In this document: positions 26,716 to 35,243 of the stretch, piece after piece
Position numbering within the stretch: position 1 is the first letter of the stretch
Layout of the letters: every line of letters starts with the position of its first letter
Source of the DNA: an uncultured Lachnospiraceae bacterium
GTDB lineage: Bacteria; Bacillota; Clostridia; Lachnospirales; Lachnospiraceae
NCBI GenBank assembly: GCA_910586615.1
Contig: CAJUJP010000017.1
Location: 8,351 to 72,350 of the forward strand
Length of the DNA stretch: 64,000 bases
Direction of reading: 5' to 3'
Notes under the pieces: generated by a model
What the model saw: only the letters and a program-made list of their open reading frames with translations
Told to the model about the DNA's origin: nothing
Databases searched by the model: none
Position numbers and translations under genes: made by a program

Positions 26716-28179
26716 ATGACTGTAAACAATGTGAACGCGCTGCTTACCTATGGGGCAGGCCAGACCGGTTCACAGACACAGCAGACAGGAAACATGCAGA
26801 GTGAATCTGCAAAAAGCAACTTTGACCAGGTCATGTCGAAGGTGAACGATGCCATGAGCAGTCTTCGTGCTGAATTAGCCGGGAATGCGTCGGCGGTAAG
26901 CCGTCCTTGTGATCCGGTGGCAGATGTCGGAAAAGACGTGTCGACACAGAAGACAGAGAATGATCTTTCGGATTCGGGCAGAGCCGAAGACACGATGCAG
27001 CAGGGCAGCGACAACAAAGTAGTAAAAGACACTGATACCGGACAGGTGACAGACAAAACTGCCGAGGAACTGGAAAAGGCTGGTGAAGAACTGGTAAAAG
27101 ACATTGCCGAAGAGATGGGTGTGACACCGGAAGAGGTGGAGGAAGCCATGGCGGAACTGGGACTTGTTCCGATGCAGCTTTTTGACATCGATAACCTCAA
27201 GCAGCTTCTTTTGACCATATCAGGCAGTGTGGATGAACTTTCGCTTGTGACCAACGAAACACTGTATGCAAATCTTCAGAATCTCCTTACAGAGATGGGA
27301 GAGACGCTGGAAGGACTGCAGGAGACACTGGGACTGAGTGAAGAAGAGCTTGACACATTAATGCAGCAGGTGATTTCAGGTCAAGGAGAATCAGACATGC
27401 AGGATGCACTTTTGACACCGGAAAACGGATTGGAAGGTATGCAGGATTATACGGTATCTGTTCAGAAAGACGGTGAGACGGTTCAGATTAAAGTGACCGT
27501 GGATGATGCGAGCGGCAGTAAGAGTGTTCAGGAAGAAGTAACAGATGCTCCTAAGGAGGTAGTACAGGGCAGCCATAAGATGCGGGAGAGAGATGCTTCT
27601 GCGGACAGTGGCAGAGGAGAAGGCGGCGCGGCAGGCAATGCTTTGTTCCAGACACCTGATAAGCCTGTGGAGACCGTGGAGACACCGGTGCCTGTAAGTG
27701 CGGGTTATCAGTCGGCACAGACACAGGATATCATGAACCAGATCATGGATTACATGAAGATCAACCTGAAAGCCGAGACACAGGAGATGGAGCTTAGGCT
27801 GCATCCGGCAAGTCTGGGAACGGTAAATGTGCAGATCGCAGCCAAAGACGGAGCGATCACGGCTCAGTTTACCACACAGAATGAGGCAGTCCGTGCGGTG
27901 ATCGAGACTCAGCTGATCCAGTTAAAGAACCAGTTCGAAGAACAGGGGATCAAGGTGGATGCAGTGGAAGTCCTGGTCGAGAATCATAATTACGGCGAAC
28001 AGTTCTCACAGGAGAACCAGGATGGGGATCAGAAACAGGGCAAGGCTTCCAAAGGCACAAGAAGGATCAATCTGGATGAACTTGAGGGAGAAGAAGAGAT
28101 TGCCGGGATGGAAGATTCCGAACGGATCGCGGTAGAAATGATGCAGGCAAACGGCAGCACGATAGACTACATGGCCTAG
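26716..28179 (+). CDS. fliK: Flagellar hook-length control protein FliK
   Basis: FliK is an exported molecular ruler that switches export from hook to filament substrates. A disordered Ser/Thr/Glu-rich N-terminal and middle part (1-340) leads to the conserved C-terminal Flg_hook domain near 350-430, with MELRLHPASLGTVNVQIAAK and LIQLKNQFEEQGIKVDAVEV, which contacts FlhB. Length 487 aa is normal. GGAGGAAAGAGT precedes the ATG. The preceding gap and the sigma-28-like element suggest an additional promoter. Confidence 0.94.
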   Translation: MTVNNVNALLTYGAGQTGSQTQQTGNMQSESAKSNFDQVMSKVNDAMSSLRAELAGNASAVSRPCDPVADVGKDVSTQKTENDLSDSGRAEDTMQQGSDNKVVKDTDTGQVTDKTAEELEKAGEELVKDIAEEMGVTPEEVEEAMAELGLVPMQLFDIDNLKQLLLTISGSVDELSLVTNETLYANLQNLLTEMGETLEGLQETLGLSEEELDTLMQQVISGQGESDMQDALLTPENGLEGMQDYTVSVQKDGETVQIKVTVDDASGSKSVQEEVTDAPKEVVQGSHKMRERDASADSGRGEGGAAGNALFQTPDKPVETVETPVPVSAGYQSAQTQDIMNQIMDYMKINLKAETQEMELRLHPASLGTVNVQIAAKDGAITAQFTTQNEAVRAVIETQLIQLKNQFEEQGIKVDAVEVLVENHNYGEQFSQENQDGDQKQGKASKGTRRINLDELEGEEEIAGMEDSERIAVEMMQANGSTIDYMA

Positions 28180-28201
28180 ACAGAGTGAAAGGAGATACTA
28201 T

Positions 28202-28930
28202 ATGGGAGTAGTACAACAAGTAAAAGACGGTAAATTTGTTGATAATGCAACAGCAGAATCCCTGGCGAAACGAAATGAAAAGAAGACAGGGAACTCAAGT
28301 CTTGACAAAAATGCATTTTTGCAGCTTCTGGTAGCACAGATGAAATATCAGGATCCTTTGGAGCCTACATCTAATACAGAGTATATTTCTCAGTTTGCGA
28401 CCTTCTCGGAGCTTGAGCAGATGCAGAATATGAGCGCAACACTGGATCTTTCCAGGGCATCATCTCTGGTAGGGCAGACAGTTCTTATGAAGGTAACAGA
28501 CAGTTCAGGCAGGGAAACAACTGTACAGGGGAATGTGGACTATGTTGTATATGAAAACAACAAGGCATATCTTTCCATCGGCGGGGAATTGTATTCCATG
28601 GATGATCTTGATACTGTAGCCGATAAGAAATATCTGGATGCTTATGCACTGGCGGCAGAATTTATGAATATTATCAGAAAGCTTCCGGAGCCGGGTATGC
28701 TGATGGATGAACACAGAGATAAAGTTAACAGACTGGAAGAAATTTACAAAGGTATGTCTGATTATGAGAAGAGCTTCCTCACAGATGAATATGTGGAGAA
28801 GATGGAAGAGTATGTGGAGAAGATGAAAGACATCGCACCGAGTACGGATGGAGACGGCGCTGGTGATGATGATGGCGACGGTGGTTCTGACGGTGATGGC
28901 GATGGCAATTCCGGTACAGATAAGACCTGA
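28202..28930 (+). CDS. flgD: Hook-cap protein FlgD with atypical Asp/Gly-rich C-terminus
   Basis: FlgD caps the growing hook. The N-terminal FlgD motif is clear (LDKNAFLQLLVAQMKYQDPLEPTSNTEYISQFATFSELEQM, split here as residues 31-71). A short SH3-like domain follows (GQTVLMKVTDSSGRET...VDYVV). Residues about 140-205 are a predicted helical segment and the last 35 (PSTDGDGAGDDDGDGGSDG onward) are Asp/Gly/Ser repeats, neither usual for FlgD. Length 242 aa. Position fliK-flgD-flgE is canonical. Confidence 0.92.
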   Translation: MGVVQQVKDGKFVDNATAESLAKRNEKKTGNSSLDKNAFLQLLVAQMKYQDPLEPTSNTEYISQFATFSELEQMQNMSATLDLSRASSLVGQTVLMKVTDSSGRETTVQGNVDYVVYENNKAYLSIGGELYSMDDLDTVADKKYLDAYALAAEFMNIIRKLPEPGMLMDEHRDKVNRLEEIYKGMSDYEKSFLTDEYVEKMEEYVEKMKDIAPSTDGDGAGDDDGDGGSDGDGDGNSGTDKT

Positions 28931-28997
28931 CAGAGATCGATCAGGGCAGGAGTAATCGCCGGAGGCGGTGACAGTCATCTCAAGGAGGAGAGAGAAT

Positions 28998-29402
28998 ATG
29001 AAGATTCAAGGCAATCAATTCCTTTCCATGGAGCGGCTGCAGGATCAATATTTAAATGCAGGCAGGCAGCAGACGGAAACTCCTGGCCAGAGCGGCGCCA
29101 GTTTTCAGGATATTTTATCCGGTAAGACGGCAGGAATCAGGACAGAAGGCGAGGTTAAGTTTTCGAAACATGCGGCGAACCGCCTGACTGACAGGAATAT
29201 TGAGTTGACGACAGAACAGGTGAAGCGCCTGAATATGGGTGCAGCAAAAGCGGGAGCGAAAGGGATCAATGAGTCGCTGGTTATCGTTGATTCGCTGGCA
29301 TTTATTGTGAATGTGCCGAATCAGACGGTCATTACGGCCATGGACCAGACAGAAACAGACGAAAACATATTTACCAACATTGACGGAGCCGTTATTATTT
29401 AG
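28998..29402 (+). CDS. Flagellar operon protein of the flg_new (TIGR02530) family
   Basis: This 134-aa protein has the family's C-terminal core (FSKHAANRLTDRNIELT, then SLVIVDSLAFIVNVPNQTVITAM and a NIFTNIDGAVII end). The family sits between flgD and flgE in Firmicutes and spirochaetes and is thought to assist hook assembly; the mechanism is unknown. I place the start at ATG 28998, after AAGGAGGAGAGAG; an in-frame GTG at 28968 lacks a ribosome binding site. Confidence 0.9.
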   Translation: MKIQGNQFLSMERLQDQYLNAGRQQTETPGQSGASFQDILSGKTAGIRTEGEVKFSKHAANRLTDRNIELTTEQVKRLNMGAAKAGAKGINESLVIVDSLAFIVNVPNQTVITAMDQTETDENIFTNIDGAVII

Positions 29403-29544
29403 CCGGACCTTTATGGAGGCGAATGTCCCTGACTGACAGAGGGGACAGCGAAGAATTGCGGCAGGGCGTGATCCGCTGAAGATCATGGCTGCAGGTGATA
29501 TCTTCGCACGGTTTCGACACAGATATTAAGGAGGTCATTTCACT

Positions 29545-31551
29545 ATGATGAGATCATTGTTCTCTGGTGTTGCGGGTCTTAAGACACACCAGACAAGAAT
29601 GGACGTTATCGGTAATAATATTGCCAACGTTAATACAACAGCATATAAATCACAGAATATGGTATTCAGCGATCTGCTGTACCAGACAACACAGGCGGCA
29701 TCCGGTGCCAGCGCAACGGGGAGAGGCGGCATCAATCCCAGGCAGATCGGTCTGGGATCCAAGACGGGTGCGATTTCCACAGCCATTACGTCACAGGGAT
29801 CCGCACAGTCTACCAACAATCCATGGGATATTATGATTGAGGGTGATTCTTTCTTTATTGTTAACAATGGTTCCCAGAACTTCTTTACAAGAGACGGTTC
29901 CTTCACCGTGGACGGCGCAGGTAATCTGGTTATGGCGAATACGGGCTATATGGTTATGGGCTGGCAGGTTGACCCGGAAACCGGTGATATCAGGCAGGAT
30001 GTGGTATCTGCACTGACTGTTATGGATGCGAGAAATCTTACATCCGATCCGGAATCTACCACAGCGGGATATGTGACAGGTATTCTGGATAAGACGGATC
30101 CGAAGATTAACAGTACGGCAGGTGTGATCCGTACTATGAAATTCTTTGATTCGCAGGGTTACGAATATACGGCAAAATTCAGCTTCCATGGAACAGGGGA
30201 GGACGATTATTTCCGTGTACAGCTTGATGACATTCTGGACAGCAACAGTCAGTCACTGGTGAAGAAGTATGGATTAAGTAATATTGAGCAGATTGCTACG
30301 TTTGGCTCCACGGAAAATAAGATTACGACCAGTAAATATACAATGGATCCGAATGCAAGCTATGATGCGACAAAGAACGAATTTACTGTCAATCTGGCCA
30401 TGGAACAGATTCTGAAAGACTTCAGTGCCAATGCAATGGTAGTAGCGGCAGGCAAAAACATAAAAGTTGTGACACCTGCTGCAGCCGGTGCAGTAGCTGC
30501 GGACGCAACGGTTACTGTAGAAGGCGAAGTGACTCTGACAAGAGCGCAGCTGGAGGCGGCGCCTTATAACCTGATCTATGATACGGCCACATCTAAATAT
30601 CATATGAAGGGTGCGGACGGCAAGTCTGTGGAAGTGACTGACTGGGAAGCAGCTTTGAAGGCTATGAAGGGCCTTGATACTGTGAAGAATGTAACGGCAA
30701 CGCCGGGCGATCCGCCGGAAAATATAACCATTAAATTCCAGGCTGACTTTAAAACTACCCAGGCGTCAAATTATGATGGCAACAGTAATTTCGGTGTAAC
30801 ACTTGCGAATAATGCTGACAACCAGACGGCAATTCTGGATCAGGTATATCATCTTAAAGACGGAGACGGAAAGACATATACGATCGATTATGTAGGGCCT
30901 GACGGAACGGCACAGATCAATATGACCGAGAACAACAAGGGGAATATGATCGTGTTCGACCATGAGAGCGGCAAGTTTTCTTATATCGGAAGCCAGGGAA
31001 ATAATTCTGCAACGCTTGCTTTTAATACGTCAGCATCTTCTCTTGCGGGGGATATTATTGACCTGACACAGTTCAGCAGTATTGACATTGATTTCTCCTC
31101 CATCACCAATTTTGGTAACGGTGGAAAGAGCACACTGGAGATGACCAATGGTACGCTGGGCAGCAGTGCCATCGGCGCAGGCCGGGCACCCGGTGAACTG
31201 ATCGGTATCGAGGTGGGGCAGGACGGCAGGATCACAGCATCCTACAGTAACGGTCTGACCAAGCTTCTGGGACAGATCGCAGTGGCGGAATTTGCTAATG
31301 CGTCAGGTCTTTCCAAAGCGGGTAATAACCTGTACTCCGCGACCCAGAACTCCGGTGAGTTCAACGGTGTAGGTGTGGACATCACAGCCAGCGGCGGTTC
31401 CATGACTTCCGGCGTGCTGGAAATGAGTAATGTGGATCTGTCATCCGAGTTTACGACAATGATCACCACACAGCGTGGTTTCCAGGCCAACAGCCGTATT
31501 ATCACGACTTCCGACACCTTACTGGAAGAACTTGTCAATTTGAAGAGATAA
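29545..31551 (+). CDS. flgE: Flagellar hook protein FlgE
   Basis: FlgE polymerises into the hook. The N-terminal rod/hook motif (LKTHQTRMDVIGNNIANVNTTAYKSQ within residues 12-37) and the C-terminal motif (VDLSSEFTTMITTQRGFQAN, then SDTLLEELVNLKR) are diagnostic. At 668 aa it is longer than enteric FlgE (about 400) because of extra surface-exposed domains in the middle, as in several Clostridia. AGGAGG lies upstream; the adjacent ATGATG allows either start. A terminator-like hairpin follows. Confidence 0.96.
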   Translation: MMRSLFSGVAGLKTHQTRMDVIGNNIANVNTTAYKSQNMVFSDLLYQTTQAASGASATGRGGINPRQIGLGSKTGAISTAITSQGSAQSTNNPWDIMIEGDSFFIVNNGSQNFFTRDGSFTVDGAGNLVMANTGYMVMGWQVDPETGDIRQDVVSALTVMDARNLTSDPESTTAGYVTGILDKTDPKINSTAGVIRTMKFFDSQGYEYTAKFSFHGTGEDDYFRVQLDDILDSNSQSLVKKYGLSNIEQIATFGSTENKITTSKYTMDPNASYDATKNEFTVNLAMEQILKDFSANAMVVAAGKNIKVVTPAAAGAVAADATVTVEGEVTLTRAQLEAAPYNLIYDTATSKYHMKGADGKSVEVTDWEAALKAMKGLDTVKNVTATPGDPPENITIKFQADFKTTQASNYDGNSNFGVTLANNADNQTAILDQVYHLKDGDGKTYTIDYVGPDGTAQINMTENNKGNMIVFDHESGKFSYIGSQGNNSATLAFNTSASSLAGDIIDLTQFSSIDIDFSSITNFGNGGKSTLEMTNGTLGSSAIGAGRAPGELIGIEVGQDGRITASYSNGLTKLLGQIAVAEFANASGLSKAGNNLYSATQNSGEFNGVGVDITASGGSMTSGVLEMSNVDLSSEFTTMITTQRGFQANSRIITTSDTLLEELVNLKR

Positions 31552-31572
31552 GCGCTATAAAATGTGCTAACA

Positions 31573-31620
31573 GAGGGGCTTTCCGTTTTTACGGAAAGTT
31601 CCTCTTCATGTGTTTTCTGT
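31573..31620 (+). terminator. Terminator-like hairpin after flgE
   Basis: A 13-bp stem (31573-31585 with 31592-31604, two G-U pairs, loop TTTTTA) is followed by a broken T-rich stretch. It could reduce transcription from flgE into flbD, splitting the operon. Confidence 0.6.
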
Positions 31621-31650
31621 GTTCTGCGATGATATCTTTGGATATTTATT

Positions 31651-31679
31651 TTGCAGTTTCGGAAGATATGTGATAGAAT
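31651..31679 (+). promoter_or_regulatory. Possible sigma-A promoter for flbD-motA onward
   Basis: TTGCAG (31651-31656), a 17-nt spacer and TAGAAT (31674-31679) lie just downstream of the flgE hairpin and 142 bp before flbD, which would restart transcription of the second half of the operon. Confidence 0.5.
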
Positions 31680-31820
31680 ATAAAAGTTCAATGCAGTGAC
31701 TATGGAAAGAACTGTAATTGTGGCGGAATCGGCATACAGAACGCCGCCGGAGAATATATACATATTTGCAGACAATATCACGCTGTGAACCCATGCAGCG
31801 GAAGAATACGGGAGCTTGTT

Positions 31821-32006
31821 ATGATAGAGGTTACGAAGATCAACGGCGTGAAAATCCTCATTAATCCGGATCTGCTGGAACTGGCTGAGGAGACGCCGGA
31901 CACCGTTCTGACCTTCACGACGGGACGGAAAATAATTGTAAAAGAAAGTAGACAAGAAGTGAAAAATTTAGTAAAATCGTATAGAAAGGATATTTTTGCA
32001 GATTAG
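31821..32006 (+). CDS. flbD: Small flagellar protein FlbD (SwrD family)
   Basis: This 61-aa protein starts MIEVTKINGVKILINPDLLE and contains TPDTVLTFTTGRKIIVKES, the conserved FlbD/SwrD core. In B. subtilis SwrD raises motor torque by supporting stator function, and the gene lies upstream of motAB-like or fliL genes. Here motA follows after 21 bp. The ATG at 31821 follows GGGAG; an in-frame start at 31785 has no ribosome binding site. Confidence 0.93.
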   Translation: MIEVTKINGVKILINPDLLELAEETPDTVLTFTTGRKIIVKESRQEVKNLVKSYRKDIFAD

Positions 32007-32027
32007 TGTAAAGACGGGTGAATACAG

Positions 32028-32825
32028 ATGGATATAGCTTCAATTATCGGCTTATTGGCATGTTTGGCGTTGATGATCTTTGGTATGGTGTTTGGCAAGA
32101 GCTTTTCTATGGTGTTGAGCTTCCTTCACGCACCATCAGCGCTTATTACATTCGGCGGCGCTTTTATGTGTATTCTTGCGAGTTACTCATTGCCTAATTT
32201 CGTGGGAGGTTTGAAGAGCTTCATGCTGATCTTCAAGGAATCTGCCATGAATGTCCCGGAGATTATACAGAAGATCATTGATCTTTCCAATGTTGCGCGT
32301 AAAGAAGGTTTGCTTTCACTGGAAGAAGCTGCAGGAGATATCGAGGACGATTTCCTCAAGAAAGGTATTCTGCTTGTCGTAGACGGTACTGATCCTGAAC
32401 TGGTACGTGCAATCATGGAAACGGAGTTGGCCAGTGTGGAGGAGAGACATAAAGATAAAATCGGTTTTTGGGAGAATGTAGGAGCCATGGGTCCTGCCTG
32501 GGGTATGATCGGTACGCTGATTGGTCTGATTCTCATGTTGAAGGATTTGTCGGATTTCGCATCCATCGGTCCTAATATGGCGACTGCTCTGGTAACTACA
32601 TTTTATGGTTCTGTCCTGGCGAACTGGATATGTGCTCCGGTAGCTACGAAGCTGAAAGGTAAGAATGCGGAAGAGATGATGGTCAAGGAGATAGAAATCG
32701 AAGGGCTGCTGTCTATTCAGGCTGGTGAGAACCCGCGTGTTATTGAGGAGAAACTGAAATCCTTCCTTGCTCCGAGTGACAGAAAACCTTCAAATGATGA
32801 ACTCGGAGGTGAAGCAGATGGCTAA
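32028..32825 (+). CDS. motA: Flagellar stator protein MotA
   Basis: MotA is the ion-channel stator subunit with four membrane helices. Helices are visible near 3-22, 32-52, 147-168 and 181-200, with the large cytoplasmic loop between helices 2 and 3 bearing the charged residues that act on FliG. Conserved segments include AMGPAWGMIGTLIGLILML and PNMATALVTTFYGSVLAN. Length 265 aa is usual. It overlaps motB by 8 bp. Confidence 0.96.
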   Translation: MDIASIIGLLACLALMIFGMVFGKSFSMVLSFLHAPSALITFGGAFMCILASYSLPNFVGGLKSFMLIFKESAMNVPEIIQKIIDLSNVARKEGLLSLEEAAGDIEDDFLKKGILLVVDGTDPELVRAIMETELASVEERHKDKIGFWENVGAMGPAWGMIGTLIGLILMLKDLSDFASIGPNMATALVTTFYGSVLANWICAPVATKLKGKNAEEMMVKEIEIEGLLSIQAGENPRVIEEKLKSFLAPSDRKPSNDELGGEADG

Positions 32826-33624
32826 GAAGAAGCCGGAAGAACCGCCAAAAGGTTCGCCAGCGTGGATGGCCACATTCAGTGATCTGATGAATCTGCTCCT
32901 TTGCTTTTTCGTTCTTTTGTTTGCCATGTCTTCCATTGACGAGGCAAAGCAAGAACAGATTGCGGCATCTTTTAACCAGATGTTTTCTGTATTTGAGAGG
33001 GGAGCGTCAGCTATCGGCGATGGTATGCTGATCAGCAACGGTGTCAGTCAGTTGAACGAACTGGATGAATTTATAAACAGCACGGGTAAGATGTCCGAGG
33101 GTGATGTTGTTGATGATGATGTGGCGGCAGCGAAGGAACAGCTTGATGAGGCTAAGATGGAAGAGTCGGAAGAGCTTTCCGAAAAAATAGAAGAAGCGCT
33201 GGAAGAGAAGGACATGGGGAAGGAGATTGATATCGAGATCACATCCCAATATGTACAGCTTACTTTGAAAGGAAGCCTGCTCTTTGATTCGGGCAGCACA
33301 CTTCTTAAAGATGAGGCAAAACCGGTTCTGGATCAGGTTGGATTGATTCTGGAACGCTATGCCAACGGAATTATCGAGATTGAAGGGCATACAGATAATG
33401 TGCCTATGTCCGGCGCCAAGTACTCTAACAATAATGAGTTAAGTTCCGGCCGTGCTTTATCGGTGTTTGATTATCTTTTATCAGTTACAAATCTTGATCC
33501 GGCGAATGTCAAGCATTCGGGCAGAGGGGAATATATGCCCGTGGCAGACAATTCTACGGCGGAAGGCAGAACCAAAAACCGTCGGGTTGAGATCAAGATT
33601 TATAATACGTTAAGTTCTTATTAG
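32818..33624 (+). CDS. motB: Flagellar stator protein MotB
   Basis: MotB anchors the stator to peptidoglycan. A short basic N-terminus leads to the single helix with the ion-binding aspartate (ATFSDLMNLLLCFFVLLFAM, Asp22), a plug/linker, and a C-terminal OmpA-like domain (IEIEGHTDNVPM near 183, and SSGRALSVFDYLL). I use the ATG at 32818, 5 nt after GGAGGTGA, instead of in-frame starts further upstream inside motA. Length 268 aa. Whether H+ or Na+ is used cannot be decided by eye. Confidence 0.95.
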   Translation: MAKKKPEEPPKGSPAWMATFSDLMNLLLCFFVLLFAMSSIDEAKQEQIAASFNQMFSVFERGASAIGDGMLISNGVSQLNELDEFINSTGKMSEGDVVDDDVAAAKEQLDEAKMEESEELSEKIEEALEEKDMGKEIDIEITSQYVQLTLKGSLLFDSGSTLLKDEAKPVLDQVGLILERYANGIIEIEGHTDNVPMSGAKYSNNNELSSGRALSVFDYLLSVTNLDPANVKHSGRGEYMPVADNSTAEGRTKNRRVEIKIYNTLSSY

Positions 33625-33703
33625 AAACTGCTTTTTGGCATTTTGATAGAACTGACGGATATTCTATATGAATAGAAAGTGTATAAAGGAGAAGATTACA
33701 GTC

Positions 33704-34225
33704 ATGAAGAAGAATCTGATTTCGATTGTTATACTGGCATTGCTGATCGTCAATATTGTATTGACGGCAATCATGATGTTCAGTGTGACAAGTGCTTCCA
33801 AGAAGACGGCAGCATTGGTAGACAACATTTCGAAGGCGCTTGATCTGGAACTGGCAGCAAACGGGAACGGGGAAGAGCAGGAGAAGGAAGCAGTTCCGAT
33901 GGCAGACATTGCTACTTACGACATCTCGGAGAAGATGACGATTCCGCTGCAGCTGGATGCTGAGGGCAACCCTCATTTCTTTATTGCATCCATTACATTA
34001 TCCATGAACACGAAGGATAAGGGATATAAGAAATTCGGCGCGACAGTGGGCGAGAAGGAAAGCCTGATCAAGAGTGAGATCAATGATGCATTTGCCGAAT
34101 ATACGATTGAGCAGGTACGGGAAAATCAGGATCAGATCAGAGAAGAGATACTGACCAGAATTCAGACGATGTTTGATTCAGAGTTTATCTTTAATGTGGC
34201 GTTTAGTGATATTATGTACCAGTAA
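33704..34225 (+). CDS. fliL: Flagellar basal body-associated protein FliL
   Basis: FliL is a single-span membrane protein that rings and supports the stator. The N-terminal helix is ISIVILALLIVNIVLTAIMMF. The extracytoplasmic domain has the FliL pattern ending in REEILTRIQTMFDSEFIFNVAFSDIMYQ. I take ATG 33704 (AAGGAG about 12 nt upstream) over an in-frame ATG at 33668 that lacks a site. Length 173 aa. It lies between motB and fliM. Confidence 0.92.
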   Translation: MKKNLISIVILALLIVNIVLTAIMMFSVTSASKKTAALVDNISKALDLELAANGNGEEQEKEAVPMADIATYDISEKMTIPLQLDAEGNPHFFIASITLSMNTKDKGYKKFGATVGEKESLIKSEINDAFAEYTIEQVRENQDQIREEILTRIQTMFDSEFIFNVAFSDIMYQ

Positions 34226-34258
34226 TTTCTTAAATAGTGCCACAGGAGGTGAACTTGC

Positions 34259-35239
34259 GTGGGAGAGGTACTATCTCAAAATGAGATTGACAATCTGCTG
34301 GCCGCACTGAGCAGCGGTGAAATTGATGCAGAAGATATGAGCGATACCAGTGATAAACAGGTGAAGAACTATGACTTTAAAAGGCCTACCAAGTTCTCGA
34401 AAGAGCATCTGCGTACACTGGAAATTATATATGAGCATTACGGACGGCTGTTATCTACCAGTCTGCCGATCTATCTTAGAAAAAATATACAGATTACAGT
34501 GGCGAGTTCCGAAACAGTTATTTTCTCGGAGTTTACCAATGCACTGTCCAATCCGGTTATTCTGGGCGTTGTAAATTTCCAGCCTCTTGGCGGTACGATT
34601 ATTATCGAGCTGGCGACGCAGCTTGGATATGCGATGATAGACAGAATGCTTGGCGGAGCCGGAGAACCACTGGATAAGAACAGGGACTTTACAGAGATAG
34701 AGATGACGATCATCGAGAAGATGATGGTGGTGTGTATGCAGCTTATGCGTGAACCGTGGAAGAATGTGGTGGATCTGAATCCGATGATGGAAAGGATTGA
34801 GACCAATTCACAGTTTGCCCAGGTGATTGCACCCAATGACATGATTGCGATCGTAACGCTGAATATGAAAATCGGCGATGTGGAAGGATTCATGAATATC
34901 TGTCTTCCGTTCTTTACTTTGGAAACTGTCATGGATAAATTGAATACCAAGTATTGGTATGCCAATATGCAGGAACAGAAAGAAGAGGACTTCGAGGAAT
35001 ATGTGGAAGCGCTCATCAGAAGGGTGGATGTTCCGGTTAAGGCCGTACTTGGCAGAACGCATGTATCTGTGAATGATTTTGTTAATATCCAGGTGGGAGA
35101 CATCATACGGTTGGATACAGATATAGAAGAAGACTTGAAGATATATGTCGGTAATATTAAGAAATTTACCGCATTACCGGGTTCGAGCAAAGATAAATAT
35201 GCTGTGCGTGTAACGTCGGTAATAAGAGAGGGGGAGTAA
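34259..35239 (+). CDS. fliM: Flagellar motor switch protein FliM
   Basis: FliM binds phospho-CheY and sets rotation. The N-terminal CheY-binding peptide is present (LSQNEIDNLLAAL). The CheC-like middle domain and a C-terminal SpoA domain (about 250-326) follow. The start is GTG after a perfect AGGAGGTGA. Length 326 aa is normal. fliY starts 4 bp after its stop. Confidence 0.97.
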   Translation: MGEVLSQNEIDNLLAALSSGEIDAEDMSDTSDKQVKNYDFKRPTKFSKEHLRTLEIIYEHYGRLLSTSLPIYLRKNIQITVASSETVIFSEFTNALSNPVILGVVNFQPLGGTIIIELATQLGYAMIDRMLGGAGEPLDKNRDFTEIEMTIIEKMMVVCMQLMREPWKNVVDLNPMMERIETNSQFAQVIAPNDMIAIVTLNMKIGDVEGFMNICLPFFTLETVMDKLNTKYWYANMQEQKEEDFEEYVEALIRRVDVPVKAVLGRTHVSVNDFVNIQVGDIIRLDTDIEEDLKIYVGNIKKFTALPGSSKDKYAVRVTSVIREGE

Positions 35240-35243
35240 AAGC

